A DNA stretch of 9,148 bases. Origin: Bordetella parapertussis (GTDB lineage Bacteria > Pseudomonadota > Gammaproteobacteria > Burkholderiales > Burkholderiaceae_C). Positions 1 through 7,145 of the stretch are shown in pieces. The DNA lies in the NCBI GenBank assembly GCA_945900685.1, contig CAMDJS010000082.1, forward strand, positions 1-9,148. The letters run 5' to 3'. Both the position numbers and the translations under genes were made by a program. Below the pieces are notes generated by a model. It did no database searches. It was not told the origin of the DNA and saw only the letters and a list, made by a program, of their open reading frames with translations. How positions within the stretch are numbered: the first letter of the stretch is position 1; the number at the start of each line of letters is the position of its first letter.

Positions 1-1217
1 AGGTGTTTTTCCAAGTCGGCTTCGCGGGTGCGCAGAGCAGCGTAAGGGCTGCCTTCGGCCGTGTCATCGACCAGCAGTTCAGGCATGATGCCCTTGGCTT
101 GGATGGAGCGTCCGCTGGGGGTGTAGTAACGGGCGGTGGTGATTTTCAACGCGGTGTCGGCACCGAGCTGGCGAATGGTTTGCACCGAGCCTTTGCCAAA
201 GGTCTGGCTGCCCATCAACACAGCGCGTTTGTGGTCTTGCAAGGCACCCGCGACGATCTCGCTGGCTGAAGCAGAGCCTTCATTGACCAACACCACCATG
301 GGAATTTTCTTGTAGAAGTTTTGGGTTTTGCTGGCCAATGTGCCGACCGTGTCTGTGCCGCCGCGGCGCAGGTAAAAGTCGGGCGCTGCTTTGAAGACGT
401 ATTTGCTTTCTTCCAACTGGCCGTTGGTGGACACCACGGTCACGTTGTCAGGCAAAAACACAGCGGAGATGGCCACAGCGGCATCCAGCAAGCCGCCCGG
501 GTCGTTGCGCAGATCGAGTACCAAGCCCTTCATTTTGGGGTCTTGCTTGTACAGCTCTTCAAGTTTGCGGGTCAGGTCGTCGACGGTGCGCTCTTGGAAT
601 TGGCTCACTCGAATCCAGCCGTAGCCGTTTTCAATCATCTTGCTTTTGACGCTGACGGTTTTGATTTCTTCGCGGGTGATGGTGACCGGGAATGTGCGGT
701 TTTCATCTTTGCGGAACACAGTCAGAACCACTTTGGTTTTGGGTTCACCGCGCATGCGTTTGACTGCGTCGTTCAACGTCATGCCCTTGACGATGGCTTC
801 ATCGATTTTGGTGATCAAGTCACCCGGCTTCAAACCGGCACGGTCGGCTGGCGAGCCTTCGATGGGGGAGACCACTTTGACCAAGCCGTCTTCTTGGGAA
901 ATTTCAATGCCCACACCGACAAATTTGCCCGTCGTGCCTTCGCGGAATTCTTTGTAGGATTTTTTATCGAAATACTGTGAATGCGGGTCCAAGCTGGAGA
1001 CCATGCCGGAGATGGCATCGTTGATGAGTTTTTTCTCATCCACCTGCTCTACGTAGTCTGACTTGACCATGCTGAAAACAGCTGCCAGTTGCTGCAACTC
1101 TTCGAGCGGCAGCGGCGTCATGTTGGCGCGCGCTACGGTTTGAAGTGAGAATGTGGTGAGTGCGCCGGTGATAGCGCCGACTGTCAACCAACCTGCAATT
1201 TTGAGTTTTTGGCCCAT
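1..1217 (-). CDS. ctpA: S41 family carboxy-terminal processing protease (CtpA-like), 3' end cut by the window
   Basis: A serine protease that cleaves substrate proteins near their C-termini, expected in the periplasm or anchored to the inner membrane. About 405 residues are visible and no stop is reached, so the last part of the protein (family members are usually near 450-500 residues) is missing. Residues 7-30 form a hydrophobic signal peptide or anchor. A PDZ domain lies at about 92-175 (GVGIEI, SPADRAGLKPGDLI). The S41 core follows at about 195-365 with LDLRNDPGGLL and GSASASEIVAGAL. By the Ser-to-Lys spacing of 25 known from E. coli Prc, the catalytic pair is Ser317 and Lys342 (in FGKGS). 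The ATG is supported by an AAGG ribosome site five bases upstream and by an in-frame TAA just before it. It lies 130 bp downstream of gpmA on the same strand. Family assignment is firm; the physiological substrate is unknown. Confidence 0.95.
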   Translation of the reverse strand, partial: MGQKLKIAGWLTVGAITGALTTFSLQTVARANMTPLPLEELQQLAAVFSMVKSDYVEQVDEKKLINDAISGMVSSLDPHSQYFDKKSYKEFREGTTGKFVGVGIEISQEDGLVKVVSPIEGSPADRAGLKPGDLITKIDEAIVKGMTLNDAVKRMRGEPKTKVVLTVFRKDENRTFPVTITREEIKTVSVKSKMIENGYGWIRVSQFQERTVDDLTRKLEELYKQDPKMKGLVLDLRNDPGGLLDAAVAISAVFLPDNVTVVSTNGQLEESKYVFKAAPDFYLRRGGTDTVGTLASKTQNFYKKIPMVVLVNEGSASASEIVAGALQDHKRAVLMGSQTFGKGSVQTIRQLGADTALKITTARYYTPSGRSIQAKGIMPELLVDDTAEGSPYAALRTREADLEKH

Positions 1218-1238
1218 GGGTACCTTGTCAAATTAAGG

Positions 1239-1255
1239 ATCGCGTGTACAGCGAT
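1239..1255. promoter_or_regulatory. Small inverted repeat upstream of the S41 protease gene
   Basis: Arms ATCGC (1239-1243) and GCGAT (1251-1255) flank GTGTACA, whose TGTACA core is itself palindromic. The dyad sits 21 bp before the protease start codon, in the 130-bp space (1218-1347) after gpmA. It could be an operator or a small leader hairpin. Five-base arms can also occur by chance. I saw no clear promoter pair and no strong terminator hairpin with a T-run in the rest of this gap. Confidence 0.2.
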
Positions 1256-1347
1256 TTAGGAAGATAGTTTACTGCCTATATGAGCACTGACACGCTTGGG
1301 AATCGGCATAACCCCAGGAGGCTTGAATCCCGGGCTGTGCCTTTGCT

Positions 1348-2034
1348 TCAAACATAGTAATGCGTGATGGGTTGAAGGTTTTCGTCCAGTTCATAAACCA
1401 AAGGTTCTCCATTGGGGATATTCAACCCCACGATGTCTTTGTCGGAGATGCCGTCGAGGTACTTGACCATGGCGCGAATGGAGTTGCCGTGCGCGCTGAT
1501 GAGCACACGTTTGCCGCTGCGCATGGCCGGCGCCAGAGATTCATTCCAAAAAGGCATGACGCGATCTACCGTGTCTTTGAGGCATTCGGTCAGCGGCACT
1601 TGCCCGGGTTGCAGTTTTGCATAACGCAGGTCATGCCGTTCGCAACGCTCGTCGTCGGGCTTGAGTGCAGGCGGCGGCACGTCATAGCTGCGGCGCCAGG
1701 CCAGCACCTGTTCGTCCCCATATTGGTGAGCGGTTTCGGCTTTGTTCAAACCCTGTAATGCGCCGTAATGTCTTTCATTCAAACGCCAGTGGTGCGCCAC
1801 CGGTAACCATGAGCGCTCCATGCTGTCCAAGGTGTGCCACATGGTGTGAATCGCGCGTTTGAGCAAACTGGTGTAGCCGAGGTCGAAGTCATAGCCTTGA
1901 GCCTTGAGCTTCACACCCGCCTGTTGGGCTTGCGCTATGCCGGTAGCGGTCAACTCGACGTCGGCCCAACCGGTGAAGCGATTTTCCAAGTTCCACTGTG
2001 ATTCTCCGTGGCGGATCAAAACGAGCTTGTACAT
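1348..2034 (-). CDS. gpmA: 2,3-bisphosphoglycerate-dependent phosphoglycerate mutase
   Basis: Interconverts 3-phosphoglycerate and 2-phosphoglycerate in glycolysis and gluconeogenesis, in the cytoplasm, through a phosphohistidine intermediate. The 228 residues are normal length for the dPGM family. The phosphorylated histidine is His9 in [20 protein letters not shown] follows at 20-29, Arg60 sits in LLKRAIHT, Glu87 in [16 protein letters not shown], and the second catalytic histidine is His182 in SAHGNS. The C-terminal tail ([18 protein letters not shown]) is intact. An AAGG ribosome site lies ten bases before the ATG. It is divergent from the rhodanese gene and codirectional with the S41 protease downstream, an association I recall from other Burkholderiales genomes. 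Assignment is essentially certain. Confidence 0.98.
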   Translation of the reverse strand: MYKLVLIRHGESQWNLENRFTGWADVELTATGIAQAQQAGVKLKAQGYDFDLGYTSLLKRAIHTMWHTLDSMERSWLPVAHHWRLNERHYGALQGLNKAETAHQYGDEQVLAWRRSYDVPPPALKPDDERCERHDLRYAKLQPGQVPLTECLKDTVDRVMPFWNESLAPAMRSGKRVLISAHGNSIRAMVKYLDGISDKDIVGLNIPNGEPLVYELDENLQPITHYYV

Positions 2035-2071
2035 AAAAGAAAAACCTTAGAAAGAAAGTCATTAAAAAAGG

Positions 2072-2081
2072 ATTCTAGAAT
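2072..2081. promoter_or_regulatory. Palindromic -10-like element in the gpmA/rhodanese divergent spacer
   Basis: The 10-bp perfect palindrome ATTCTAGAAT contains the -10-like hexamer TAGAAT on both strands (plus 2076-2081, minus 2077-2072). It would place transcription starts about 25 bases before the rhodanese GTG and about 30 bases before the gpmA ATG. Both leaders would then include the visible ribosome sites. Neither side has a recognisable -35 box at 16-18 bp spacing and there is no TGn extension, so this remains a candidate. Confidence 0.3.
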
Positions 2082-2097
2082 GGGTCTCTACAGACCT
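2082..2097 (+). promoter_or_regulatory. Short stem-loop just before the rhodanese ribosome site
   Basis: GGTCT (2083-2087) pairs with AGACC (2092-2096) around the loop CTAC. A G-T pair (2082/2097) can extend the stem. It ends three bases before the GAGG ribosome site of the rhodanese gene, so if transcribed it would lie in the 5' leader. It has no T-run of terminator length. Confidence 0.25.
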
Positions 2098-2099
2098 TT

Positions 2100-2103
2100 G
2101 AGG
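2100..2103 (+). promoter_or_regulatory. Ribosome binding site that fixes the rhodanese start
   Basis: GAGG ends eight bases before the GTG at 2112, which is ideal spacing. It is only two bases before the alternative in-frame TTG at 2106. This argues for the GTG start and a 136-residue protein. Confidence 0.65.
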
Positions 2104-2111
2104 TATTGCGC

Positions 2112-2522
2112 GTGAATTTTCTGATTGAAAACTGGTTATTGGTCTTGATTGCGGTGACTTCAGGTATCGGTTTGTTTCTCCCTGCACTGAAAGTCATGGG
2201 AGCGCCGGGTTTGTCCCCGACCCAAGCGGTGTTGTTGATCAACCGCGAAAAAGCCAATGTGGTGGATGTGCGCAGTGCCGAAGAATTTGCCAGCGGCCAC
2301 CTGATCGGTTCGCGTCATGTGCCATTGGACAACATCAACGCCGATTTGGCCAAAGCCGTGACGGACAAAAAACGCCCGCTCATTTTGGTGTGTGCCAGCG
2401 GCATGCGTTCCCAAAAAGCACAGCGTCTGGCAACTGGCTTGGGCTACGAGCAAGCCCACAGTTTGGGCGGCGGATTGAAAATCTGGCAGGAAGCCAACCT
2501 GCCCTTGGAAAAAACAGCCTGA
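2112..2522 (+). CDS. Membrane-anchored rhodanese-like protein (YibN type)
   Basis: A single-domain sulfurtransferase-like protein, expected to carry a persulfide on its active-site cysteine. Counting from GTG, residues 6-26 form one hydrophobic helix that should anchor it in the inner membrane. The rhodanese domain then spans about 35-132: VVDVRSAEEFASGHL, HVPLDN, and the active loop CASGMRS with the cysteine at residue 94. It ends with GYEQAHSLGGGLKIW. The CxxGxR loop is intact, so activity is plausible, but the acceptor is unknown. It is first in a plus-strand series with grxC 23 bp downstream, matching the position of yibN in enterobacteria. The start was chosen by its ribosome site. The related TTG six bases upstream would add only two residues. 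Confidence 0.9.
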   Translation: MNFLIENWLLVLIAVTSGIGLFLPALKVMGAPGLSPTQAVLLINREKANVVDVRSAEEFASGHLIGSRHVPLDNINADLAKAVTDKKRPLILVCASGMRSQKAQRLATGLGYEQAHSLGGGLKIWQEANLPLEKTA

Positions 2523-2545
2523 TTTCTTCTCAACACTGAACCACC

Positions 2546-2806
2546 ATGACTCCAGTCAAGATGTATACCACCGCCGTTTGCCCTTATTGCACACGGGCCA
2601 AACAAATTCTCAAGGCGCGTGGCGTGCAGCATATAGAAGAAGTGCGTATCGATTTGTCTGACGAAGAACGCGACCGCATGATGGCCTTGACCGGCAGGCG
2701 CACCGTGCCTCAAATCTTCATTGGCGACACGCATGTGGGTGGATGTGATGATTTGATGGCGCTCGACAGTCGCGGCGGCTTACAGCCTTTGCTTGAGCCA
2801 AGCTGA
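2546..2806 (+). CDS. grxC: Glutaredoxin 3 (GrxC)
   Basis: A small dithiol oxidoreductase that reduces protein disulfides and glutathione mixed disulfides using glutathione, in the cytoplasm. The 86 residues cover a complete thioredoxin-fold glutaredoxin. The redox motif CPYC has cysteines 12 and 15. The cis-proline segment is TVPQIFIG (53-60), and the glutathione-binding GGCDDL lies at 65-70. It follows the rhodanese by 23 bp and precedes secB by 75 bp. No strong Shine-Dalgarno sequence precedes the ATG, so translation may depend partly on coupling to the upstream gene. Confidence 0.96.
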   Translation: MTPVKMYTTAVCPYCTRAKQILKARGVQHIEEVRIDLSDEERDRMMALTGRRTVPQIFIGDTHVGGCDDLMALDSRGGLQPLLEPS

Positions 2807-2881
2807 CATAATTCAAACGCTGTCCCTCATCCGCTTTGACCCATTGGTGTAGCGGCATTTTTTTCGTTTCAGGAAGCCAAC

Positions 2882-3328
2882 ATGGCAGATAACTTAGAAC
2901 CCGTTTTCCTCATTCAGCGCGTTTACCTCAAGGATTTATCGCTGGAGCAACCCAACTCCCCTGCTATTTTGTTGTCCCAGGACCCTCCTGCTGTCGACAT
3001 ACAAATTGGTCTGGGCACCGAACAAATCGGTGAAGGTGTGTTTGAAATCACCGTGACGGCCACTGTCACGGCCAAAATCAACGAGCAAACCATGTTCTTG
3101 GTGGAAGCCAAACAGGCCGGTATTTTTGAAATCCGCCACATGCCTGAAGGCCAACTTCAACCCATCACAGGCATTGCTTGCCCGCAAATCATTTACCCGT
3201 ATTTGCGCAGCAATGTGGCCGATGTGATTCAGCGTGCAGGTTTTCCGCCGGTGCATATGGCGGAAATCAATTTCCAAGCCATGTATGACCAGCAAGAGCG
3301 CATGAAAGCCGAGCAGAAACTGCAGTGA
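2882..3328 (+). CDS. secB: Protein-export chaperone SecB
   Basis: A cytoplasmic chaperone that binds unfolded precursor proteins and delivers them to SecA for Sec-dependent export; the family works as a homotetramer. The 148 residues are full length. Recognisable family segments are [20 protein letters not shown] near the N-terminus, AKQAGIFEI in the middle, [20 protein letters not shown], and [15 protein letters not shown] near the end. An AGGA ribosome site lies seven bases before the ATG. Its stop TGA overlaps the GTG start of gpsA by four bases (GTGA), so the two are probably translationally coupled. The 75-bp gap before it (2807-2881) could hold a weak promoter (TTGACC at 2836-2841, but no good -10). 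Confidence 0.97.
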   Translation: MADNLEPVFLIQRVYLKDLSLEQPNSPAILLSQDPPAVDIQIGLGTEQIGEGVFEITVTATVTAKINEQTMFLVEAKQAGIFEIRHMPEGQLQPITGIACPQIIYPYLRSNVADVIQRAGFPPVHMAEINFQAMYDQQERMKAEQKLQ

Positions 3329-4332
3329 AACTCCTGATACTGGGGGCGGGCGCGTGGGGCACGGCACTGGCTGTGCAGGCCAGCCACCGTCATCAGGTCA
3401 CCTTATGGGGCAGGCACTCAGGGCTGGTGCAAGACATGGCCCGTGACCGGGTCAATCAGCGATATTTACCCGGCTGTCCATTTCCGGAAACACTGCAGCT
3501 CAGTCACCAGCCGTTGGCAGAACTGATACCAACTGCCGATCTCGTTCTGTTGGCGGTGCCGATGGCTAGCCTGCGTCAGGTGCTCACCGACATCGCTGAT
3601 GTCGCCAAGCATGTGCCCGTCGCTTGGCTCTGCAAAGGTTTTGAAGCCACCATTGACCACACGCCTTTTACTTTCGGTTTGATGGCACACGAAGTTCAAC
3701 AACAAGCAGCCCCCGCATTGCAAGCGGGTGTGTTGAGCGGGCCGAGTTTTGCACAAGAAGTAGCCCTCGGTTTGCCTGCTGCTTTGGTGGCTGCCAGCCG
3801 GCATGCCCATGTCAGAGATACGCTGGTGCAAGCATTTCATGCGGACAAATTACGCGTTTATGCAAACGAAGATGTTGTCGGTGTGGAAATTGGCGGCGCC
3901 GTGAAAAATGTGATGGCCATCGCCACCGGTTTGTGCGATGGCTTGCAACTGGGCATGAATGCGCGAGCTGCACTCATCACGCGGGGTTTGGCCGAGATGA
4001 CGCGCCTGGGCGTGGCCTTGGGTGCCAGGGCGGAAACCTTCATGGGACTGAGCGGTTTGGGCGATTTGGTGTTGACCGCCACCGGCGATTTGTCGCGCAA
4101 CCGCCAGGTCGGCATGGCCTTGGCACAAGGCAAAACATTGCCTGAGGTGTTGCATTCCTTAGGCCATGTGGCCGAAGGCGTGTACAGCGCCCGCACCGTG
4201 GTTCAGCGTGCGGCGACACTGGGTGTGGACATGCCGATCGCCAGCGCGGTGGTGTCGGTATTGGACGGTCAGGTGGCAGCCAAAGATGCAGTGGCTGTCT
4301 TAATGGGGCGCGGCTCCAAAGGCGAGTTCTAG
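3325..4332 (+). CDS. gpsA: NAD(P)-dependent glycerol-3-phosphate dehydrogenase
   Basis: Reduces dihydroxyacetone phosphate to sn-glycerol 3-phosphate, the backbone for phospholipid synthesis, in the cytoplasm. The 335 residues match the family. The N-terminal Rossmann motif is GAGAWGT (7-13). LCKGFE follows with Lys104, then [11 protein letters not shown] (137-147). Catalytic Lys194 is in [18 protein letters not shown], followed by [10 protein letters not shown] and [17 protein letters not shown]. The GTG start overlaps the secB stop, with no better start nearby and [12 protein letters not shown] in register with homologues. The last 33 bp, including the TAG stop, overlap panC on the other strand, so no room is left for a conventional terminator between them. 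Confidence 0.97.
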   Translation: MKLLILGAGAWGTALAVQASHRHQVTLWGRHSGLVQDMARDRVNQRYLPGCPFPETLQLSHQPLAELIPTADLVLLAVPMASLRQVLTDIADVAKHVPVAWLCKGFEATIDHTPFTFGLMAHEVQQQAAPALQAGVLSGPSFAQEVALGLPAALVAASRHAHVRDTLVQAFHADKLRVYANEDVVGVEIGGAVKNVMAIATGLCDGLQLGMNARAALITRGLAEMTRLGVALGARAETFMGLSGLGDLVLTATGDLSRNRQVGMALAQGKTLPEVLHSLGHVAEGVYSARTVVQRAATLGVDMPIASAVVSVLDGQVAAKDAVAVLMGRGSKGEF

Positions 4333-5172
4333 GTTATCTATCAACCGCGTCTTACCCAACTTGGCCGCACCCAACACCACCATGGGCGCATGGCTTAGCT
4401 CAGTCACAGGCGACAAATCGGATTGGTGTCTGATCGTCATGTAGTCGGGCGTCCAACCGCGTGTACGCAGCGCTTCCATGGCTGCTTGCTCGGCCAGTGC
4501 CACATCAAATTCACCCCGAGCCAACCCGGCGCGCGCAGCTTGCGCCAAAGCTTGCAACGCCCTAGACAACTGCACCGCTTCGGCTCTTTCCTCTGCGCTC
4601 AGGTAGCCGTTGCGTGAACTCAATGCCAAACCATCAGGTGCGCGCGAGGTGGCCACACTGGTGATCTGCACTGGCAACGCAAATTGCTTGACCATCTGTT
4701 TGATGACCATGAGTTGCTGGTAATCTTTTTGGCCGAACACGGCCACGCCGCCGCTGTGCGCAAACACACAGTGAAACAATTTCATGACCACGGTGCAAAC
4801 GCCGGTGAAAAAACCGGGCCTGAACTGGCCTTCCAAAATATCTGCCAATTGGGGGTCAGGTTGCACTTTGAAAGTTTGCGCTTGCGGGTACAACTGAGTT
4901 TCTTCAGGTGCAAACAACAGATCGCAGCCCACGCTTTTCAATTTGTCGCAATCGCTGTCAAACGTGCGCGGGTAACTGCCAAAGTCTTCAAACGGTAAAA
5001 ACTGCAAGCGGTTGACAAATATGCTAGCGACAGTGACATCGCCCAAAGGCTTGGCTATGCGCAGCAAGTCCAAATGACCATCATGCAAATTGCCCATGGT
5101 CGGCACAAACGCAGGTTGTTTGTAGAGGGATAAATGCTGGCGCAGTTCATCCAGCGTGCGTGCGATCAGCAT
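4300..5172 (-). CDS. panC: Pantoate--beta-alanine ligase (pantothenate synthetase)
   Basis: Joins pantoate and beta-alanine with ATP, via pantoyl-adenylate, in the last step of pantothenate (vitamin B5) synthesis. The 290 residues contain [12 protein letters not shown] (23-34) with the HxGH nucleotide-binding motif at 30-33. SIFVNRLQF lies at 50-58, [21 protein letters not shown] at 113-133 and [10 protein letters not shown] at 145-154. The KMSKS-like segment is LSSRNGY (184-190), and the C-terminus is KTRLIDNLE plus a short tail. The insert-like [11 protein letters not shown] segment is what I recall from Burkholderiales PanC. The ATG lies six bases after the panB stop. The GGTGA that spans the panB stop can serve as its ribosome site, so the pair is likely coupled. 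Its last ten codons and stop are antisense to gpsA. Confidence 0.97.
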   Translation of the reverse strand: MLIARTLDELRQHLSLYKQPAFVPTMGNLHDGHLDLLRIAKPLGDVTVASIFVNRLQFLPFEDFGSYPRTFDSDCDKLKSVGCDLLFAPEETQLYPQAQTFKVQPDPQLADILEGQFRPGFFTGVCTVVMKLFHCVFAHSGGVAVFGQKDYQQLMVIKQMVKQFALPVQITSVATSRAPDGLALSSRNGYLSAEERAEAVQLSRALQALAQAARAGLARGEFDVALAEQAAMEALRTRGWTPDYMTIRHQSDLSPVTELSHAPMVVLGAAKLGKTRLIDNLELAFGAAPH

Positions 5173-5178
5173 GAAAAA

Positions 5179-6024
5179 TCACCAGGCGTGAAGTTCATTC
5201 ACCGGGAATTTTTTGTTTTTCACAGCCTGCACAAAAGCTTGTATGGCGCCCAATATGCTGCCTGCTTCAGTCATGAAGTTATGCGCGAACTTCGGCACCT
5301 TGCCTTGGGTGACACCCAGCATGTCGTGCAACACCAAAATTTGTCCGGCGGTGTCCACACCCGCGCCAATACCCACGGTCGCGCAACTCGTCAATGCGCG
5401 CGTGATCTCGCCCGAGAGAACAGCAGGAACCATCTCCAGCACCAGCGCTTGTGCACCCGCGTTTTGCAGTGTGAGTGAATCATTCATCAATTGCTGGGCG
5501 GCAGATTCGGTGCGCCCTTGCACACGGTAGCCGCCTAGCGTGTTGACGCTTTGCGGGGTCAACCCCAAGTGACCGCAGACAGGAATGCCGCGTGTCACCA
5601 AAAATTCGACGGTCGGTGCCAGCCAAGCACCGCCTTCCAACTTGACCATGTGTGCCCCGGCTTGCATCAACACGCTGGCGCTGCGAAAGGCTTGTTCCGG
5701 CGTGGCGTAAGAGCCGAACGGCATGTCACCCAACAGGATCGGGCGGCCGTTTTGTTTTTGCAATCCGCGCGCCACGCATTCGGTGTGGTAGCGCATGGCT
5801 TCCAATGTCACCGGCAATGTGCTGTTGTGTCCTTGGCAAACCATGCCCAGTGAATCGCCAACCAAAATGATTTCCACACCAGCCAGATCGGCCACAGCCG
5901 CAAAGGTGGCATCGTAAGCGGTAATCATGGTGATTTTTTCGCCTTCAGCCAGCATTTTCATCAGGCTGTGCATGGTCATGGCAGGGCGATGACCGGTGGG
6001 CGGGGCAGAGGGTTGAACGCTCAT
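5179..6024 (-). CDS. panB: 3-methyl-2-oxobutanoate hydroxymethyltransferase
   Basis: Transfers a hydroxymethyl group from methylenetetrahydrofolate to alpha-ketoisovalerate to give ketopantoate, the first committed step toward pantothenate and coenzyme A. The 281 residues are a little longer than E. coli PanB because of a 16-residue N-terminal extension. Metal ligands are Asp57 in LVGDSLGMV and Asp100 in [17 protein letters not shown] is at 126-132, [21 protein letters not shown] at 150-170, and the catalytic Glu197 is in [22 protein letters not shown] follows at 218-234. A strong AAGGAAA ribosome site (6038-6032) precedes the ATG. It is 27 bp after scpA and 6 bp before panC. Nothing is missing. 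Confidence 0.97.
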   Translation of the reverse strand: MSVQPSAPPTGHRPAMTMHSLMKMLAEGEKITMITAYDATFAAVADLAGVEIILVGDSLGMVCQGHNSTLPVTLEAMRYHTECVARGLQKQNGRPILLGDMPFGSYATPEQAFRSASVLMQAGAHMVKLEGGAWLAPTVEFLVTRGIPVCGHLGLTPQSVNTLGGYRVQGRTESAAQQLMNDSLTLQNAGAQALVLEMVPAVLSGEITRALTSCATVGIGAGVDTAGQILVLHDMLGVTQGKVPKFAHNFMTEAGSILGAIQAFVQAVKNKKFPVNELHAW

Positions 6025-6051
6025 GGCTGTGTTTCCTTCAGAGGTGAGATG

Positions 6052-6909
6052 TCAATGGGCTGGCGCGTATGCCAGTCGGACATAGATGGGTGCATAGGCT
6101 TCGGCTTGGGTGATGGCCACCAGCATTTCCTTGGCCAATTCAAGCAAGGCAATGAAAGTAACCAGCAGCACCGGCACGCCTTGTGAGGGGTCGAACAATT
6201 GCTCGAACTCTACAAAGCGTTGACCTTGCAATTTTTTCAACACCATGCTCATGTGCTCGCGCACCGAGAGTTCTTGGCGGCTGATTTTGTGGTGCTGAAC
6301 CAGTTTGGCGCGGCGCACTATATCTGCCCAAGCCGCTTGCAAGTCGGGCACGGCCACATGTGGAAAACGTGGCTGCAAAGATTGCTCGATGTAGACCTGA
6401 GCGCGTAAAAAATCGCGGCCGTGTTGCGGAACGGCATTGAGACGTGCTGCCGCCAGCTTGAGTTGTTCGTATTCCAGCAAACGGCGCACCAGTTCGGCAC
6501 GCGGGTCTTCGGGTTCTGCGCCTTCGGCCACCTTTTTCGGCGGCAGCAACATACGGGACTTGATTTCAATCAGCATGGCCGCCATCAGCAAATATTCAGC
6601 AGCCAACTCCAGATTGGTTTTGCGAATTTCTTCCACATAGCTCAGGTACTGGCGGGTCATCCCGGCCATGGGAATATCGAGGATGTTGAAGTTTTGTTTG
6701 CGGATCAAATACAGCAGCAAATCCAGCGGACCTTCAAACGCTTCTAAAAAGATTTGCAGCGCATCCGGCGGGATGTACAAATCTTGGGGCATGGCAAACA
6801 GCGGTTCGCCATACAAACGCGCCACCGCCACATGGTCTATGACCGAGGGCATGTGGGGCAAATCGGCATTCGGGCCACTGGGCCAGTTTGCCATGGTGGG
6901 CGTGTTCAC
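6052..6909 (-). CDS. scpA: Segregation and condensation protein A (ScpA kleisin)
   Basis: The kleisin subunit that bridges SMC ATPase heads in the chromosome condensation complex, together with ScpB. The 285 residues include the family signature FEGPLDLLLYLIRKQ (58-72) and NILDIPMAGMTRQYLSYVE (75-93). EYLLMAAMLIEIKSRMLLP runs at 105-123 and LLEYEQLKLAAARL at 144-157. The C-terminal winged-helix portion contains VTFIALLELAKE (250-261). The GTG start overlaps the stop of the DUF3460 gene by four bases (GTGA). An ATG five codons in (6894) is an alternative. Neither has a visible Shine-Dalgarno sequence, so coupling to the upstream gene is likely. No scpB is present here; panB follows after 27 bp. 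Confidence 0.95.
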   Translation of the reverse strand: MNTPTMANWPSGPNADLPHMPSVIDHVAVARLYGEPLFAMPQDLYIPPDALQIFLEAFEGPLDLLLYLIRKQNFNILDIPMAGMTRQYLSYVEEIRKTNLELAAEYLLMAAMLIEIKSRMLLPPKKVAEGAEPEDPRAELVRRLLEYEQLKLAAARLNAVPQHGRDFLRAQVYIEQSLQPRFPHVAVPDLQAAWADIVRRAKLVQHHKISRQELSVREHMSMVLKKLQGQRFVEFEQLFDPSQGVPVLLVTFIALLELAKEMLVAITQAEAYAPIYVRLAYAPAH

Positions 6910-7115
6910 TTGGGTGTGTTGGTTTGGTAGACGTAGGGCTTTTGCGCCACGCGAGCGTCTTTGAATTCAGCTTGGTCTTGGCGGTTCACCGTTTTGTCCC
7001 ACAACAGTGCGCGTCCTTGGCGTTGTTCGGCCTCCAACGTGGGTTTGTCGGCTTTGAGTTGCCGCAAAAAATCGGTGGTTTCAGAGGTGTAGGCCGGGCG
7101 GCTGAACAGAGACAT
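6906..7115 (-). CDS. DUF3460 family small protein
   Basis: A 69-residue hydrophilic protein of unknown function. The start MSLFSRPAYTSETTDFLRQL and the central KADKPTLEAEQRQGRALLWD match what I recall of the DUF3460 family, which occurs in betaproteobacteria and is often next to scpA. No signal peptide, membrane segment, cysteine or metal motif is visible. Residues 12-37 could form a charged helix, and the C-terminal third (VAQKPYVYQTNTPK) looks extended. The ATG has a possible GGA-type ribosome site about 11 bases upstream. It lies 30 bp after the SulP gene and overlaps scpA by four bases, which suggests a role expressed with ScpA, though that is only context. Confidence 0.85.
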   Translation of the reverse strand: MSLFSRPAYTSETTDFLRQLKADKPTLEAEQRQGRALLWDKTVNRQDQAEFKDARVAQKPYVYQTNTPK

Positions 7116-7145
7116 AAGCGTGAGTTTCCAGGTGAGAGCGAGATT

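Noticed and set aside
321..980. A 219-codon plus-strand open frame
   Set aside because: It lies entirely antisense to the S41 protease, whose PDZ and catalytic motifs are intact. The translation (many Phe, His, Gly, Asp) looks like a reverse-frame shadow and has no ribosome site.
1360..1758. A 132-codon plus-strand open frame
   Set aside because: It is antisense to gpmA, which is complete and conserved throughout; no independent signal supports it.
2106..2108. TTG as the start of the rhodanese gene
   Set aside because: The GAGG ribosome site is only two bases away from it but ideally spaced for the GTG at 2112.
2936..3367. A 143-codon minus-strand open frame
   Set aside because: It is antisense to secB and the start of gpsA. 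Both genes are fully conserved and the reverse translation shows no domain.
4300..4332. A frame error at the end of panC creating the overlap with gpsA
   Set aside because: Both proteins keep their conserved C-terminal segments (KTRLIDNLE in Pan[10 protein letters not shown] in GpsA), so the overlap appears genuine.
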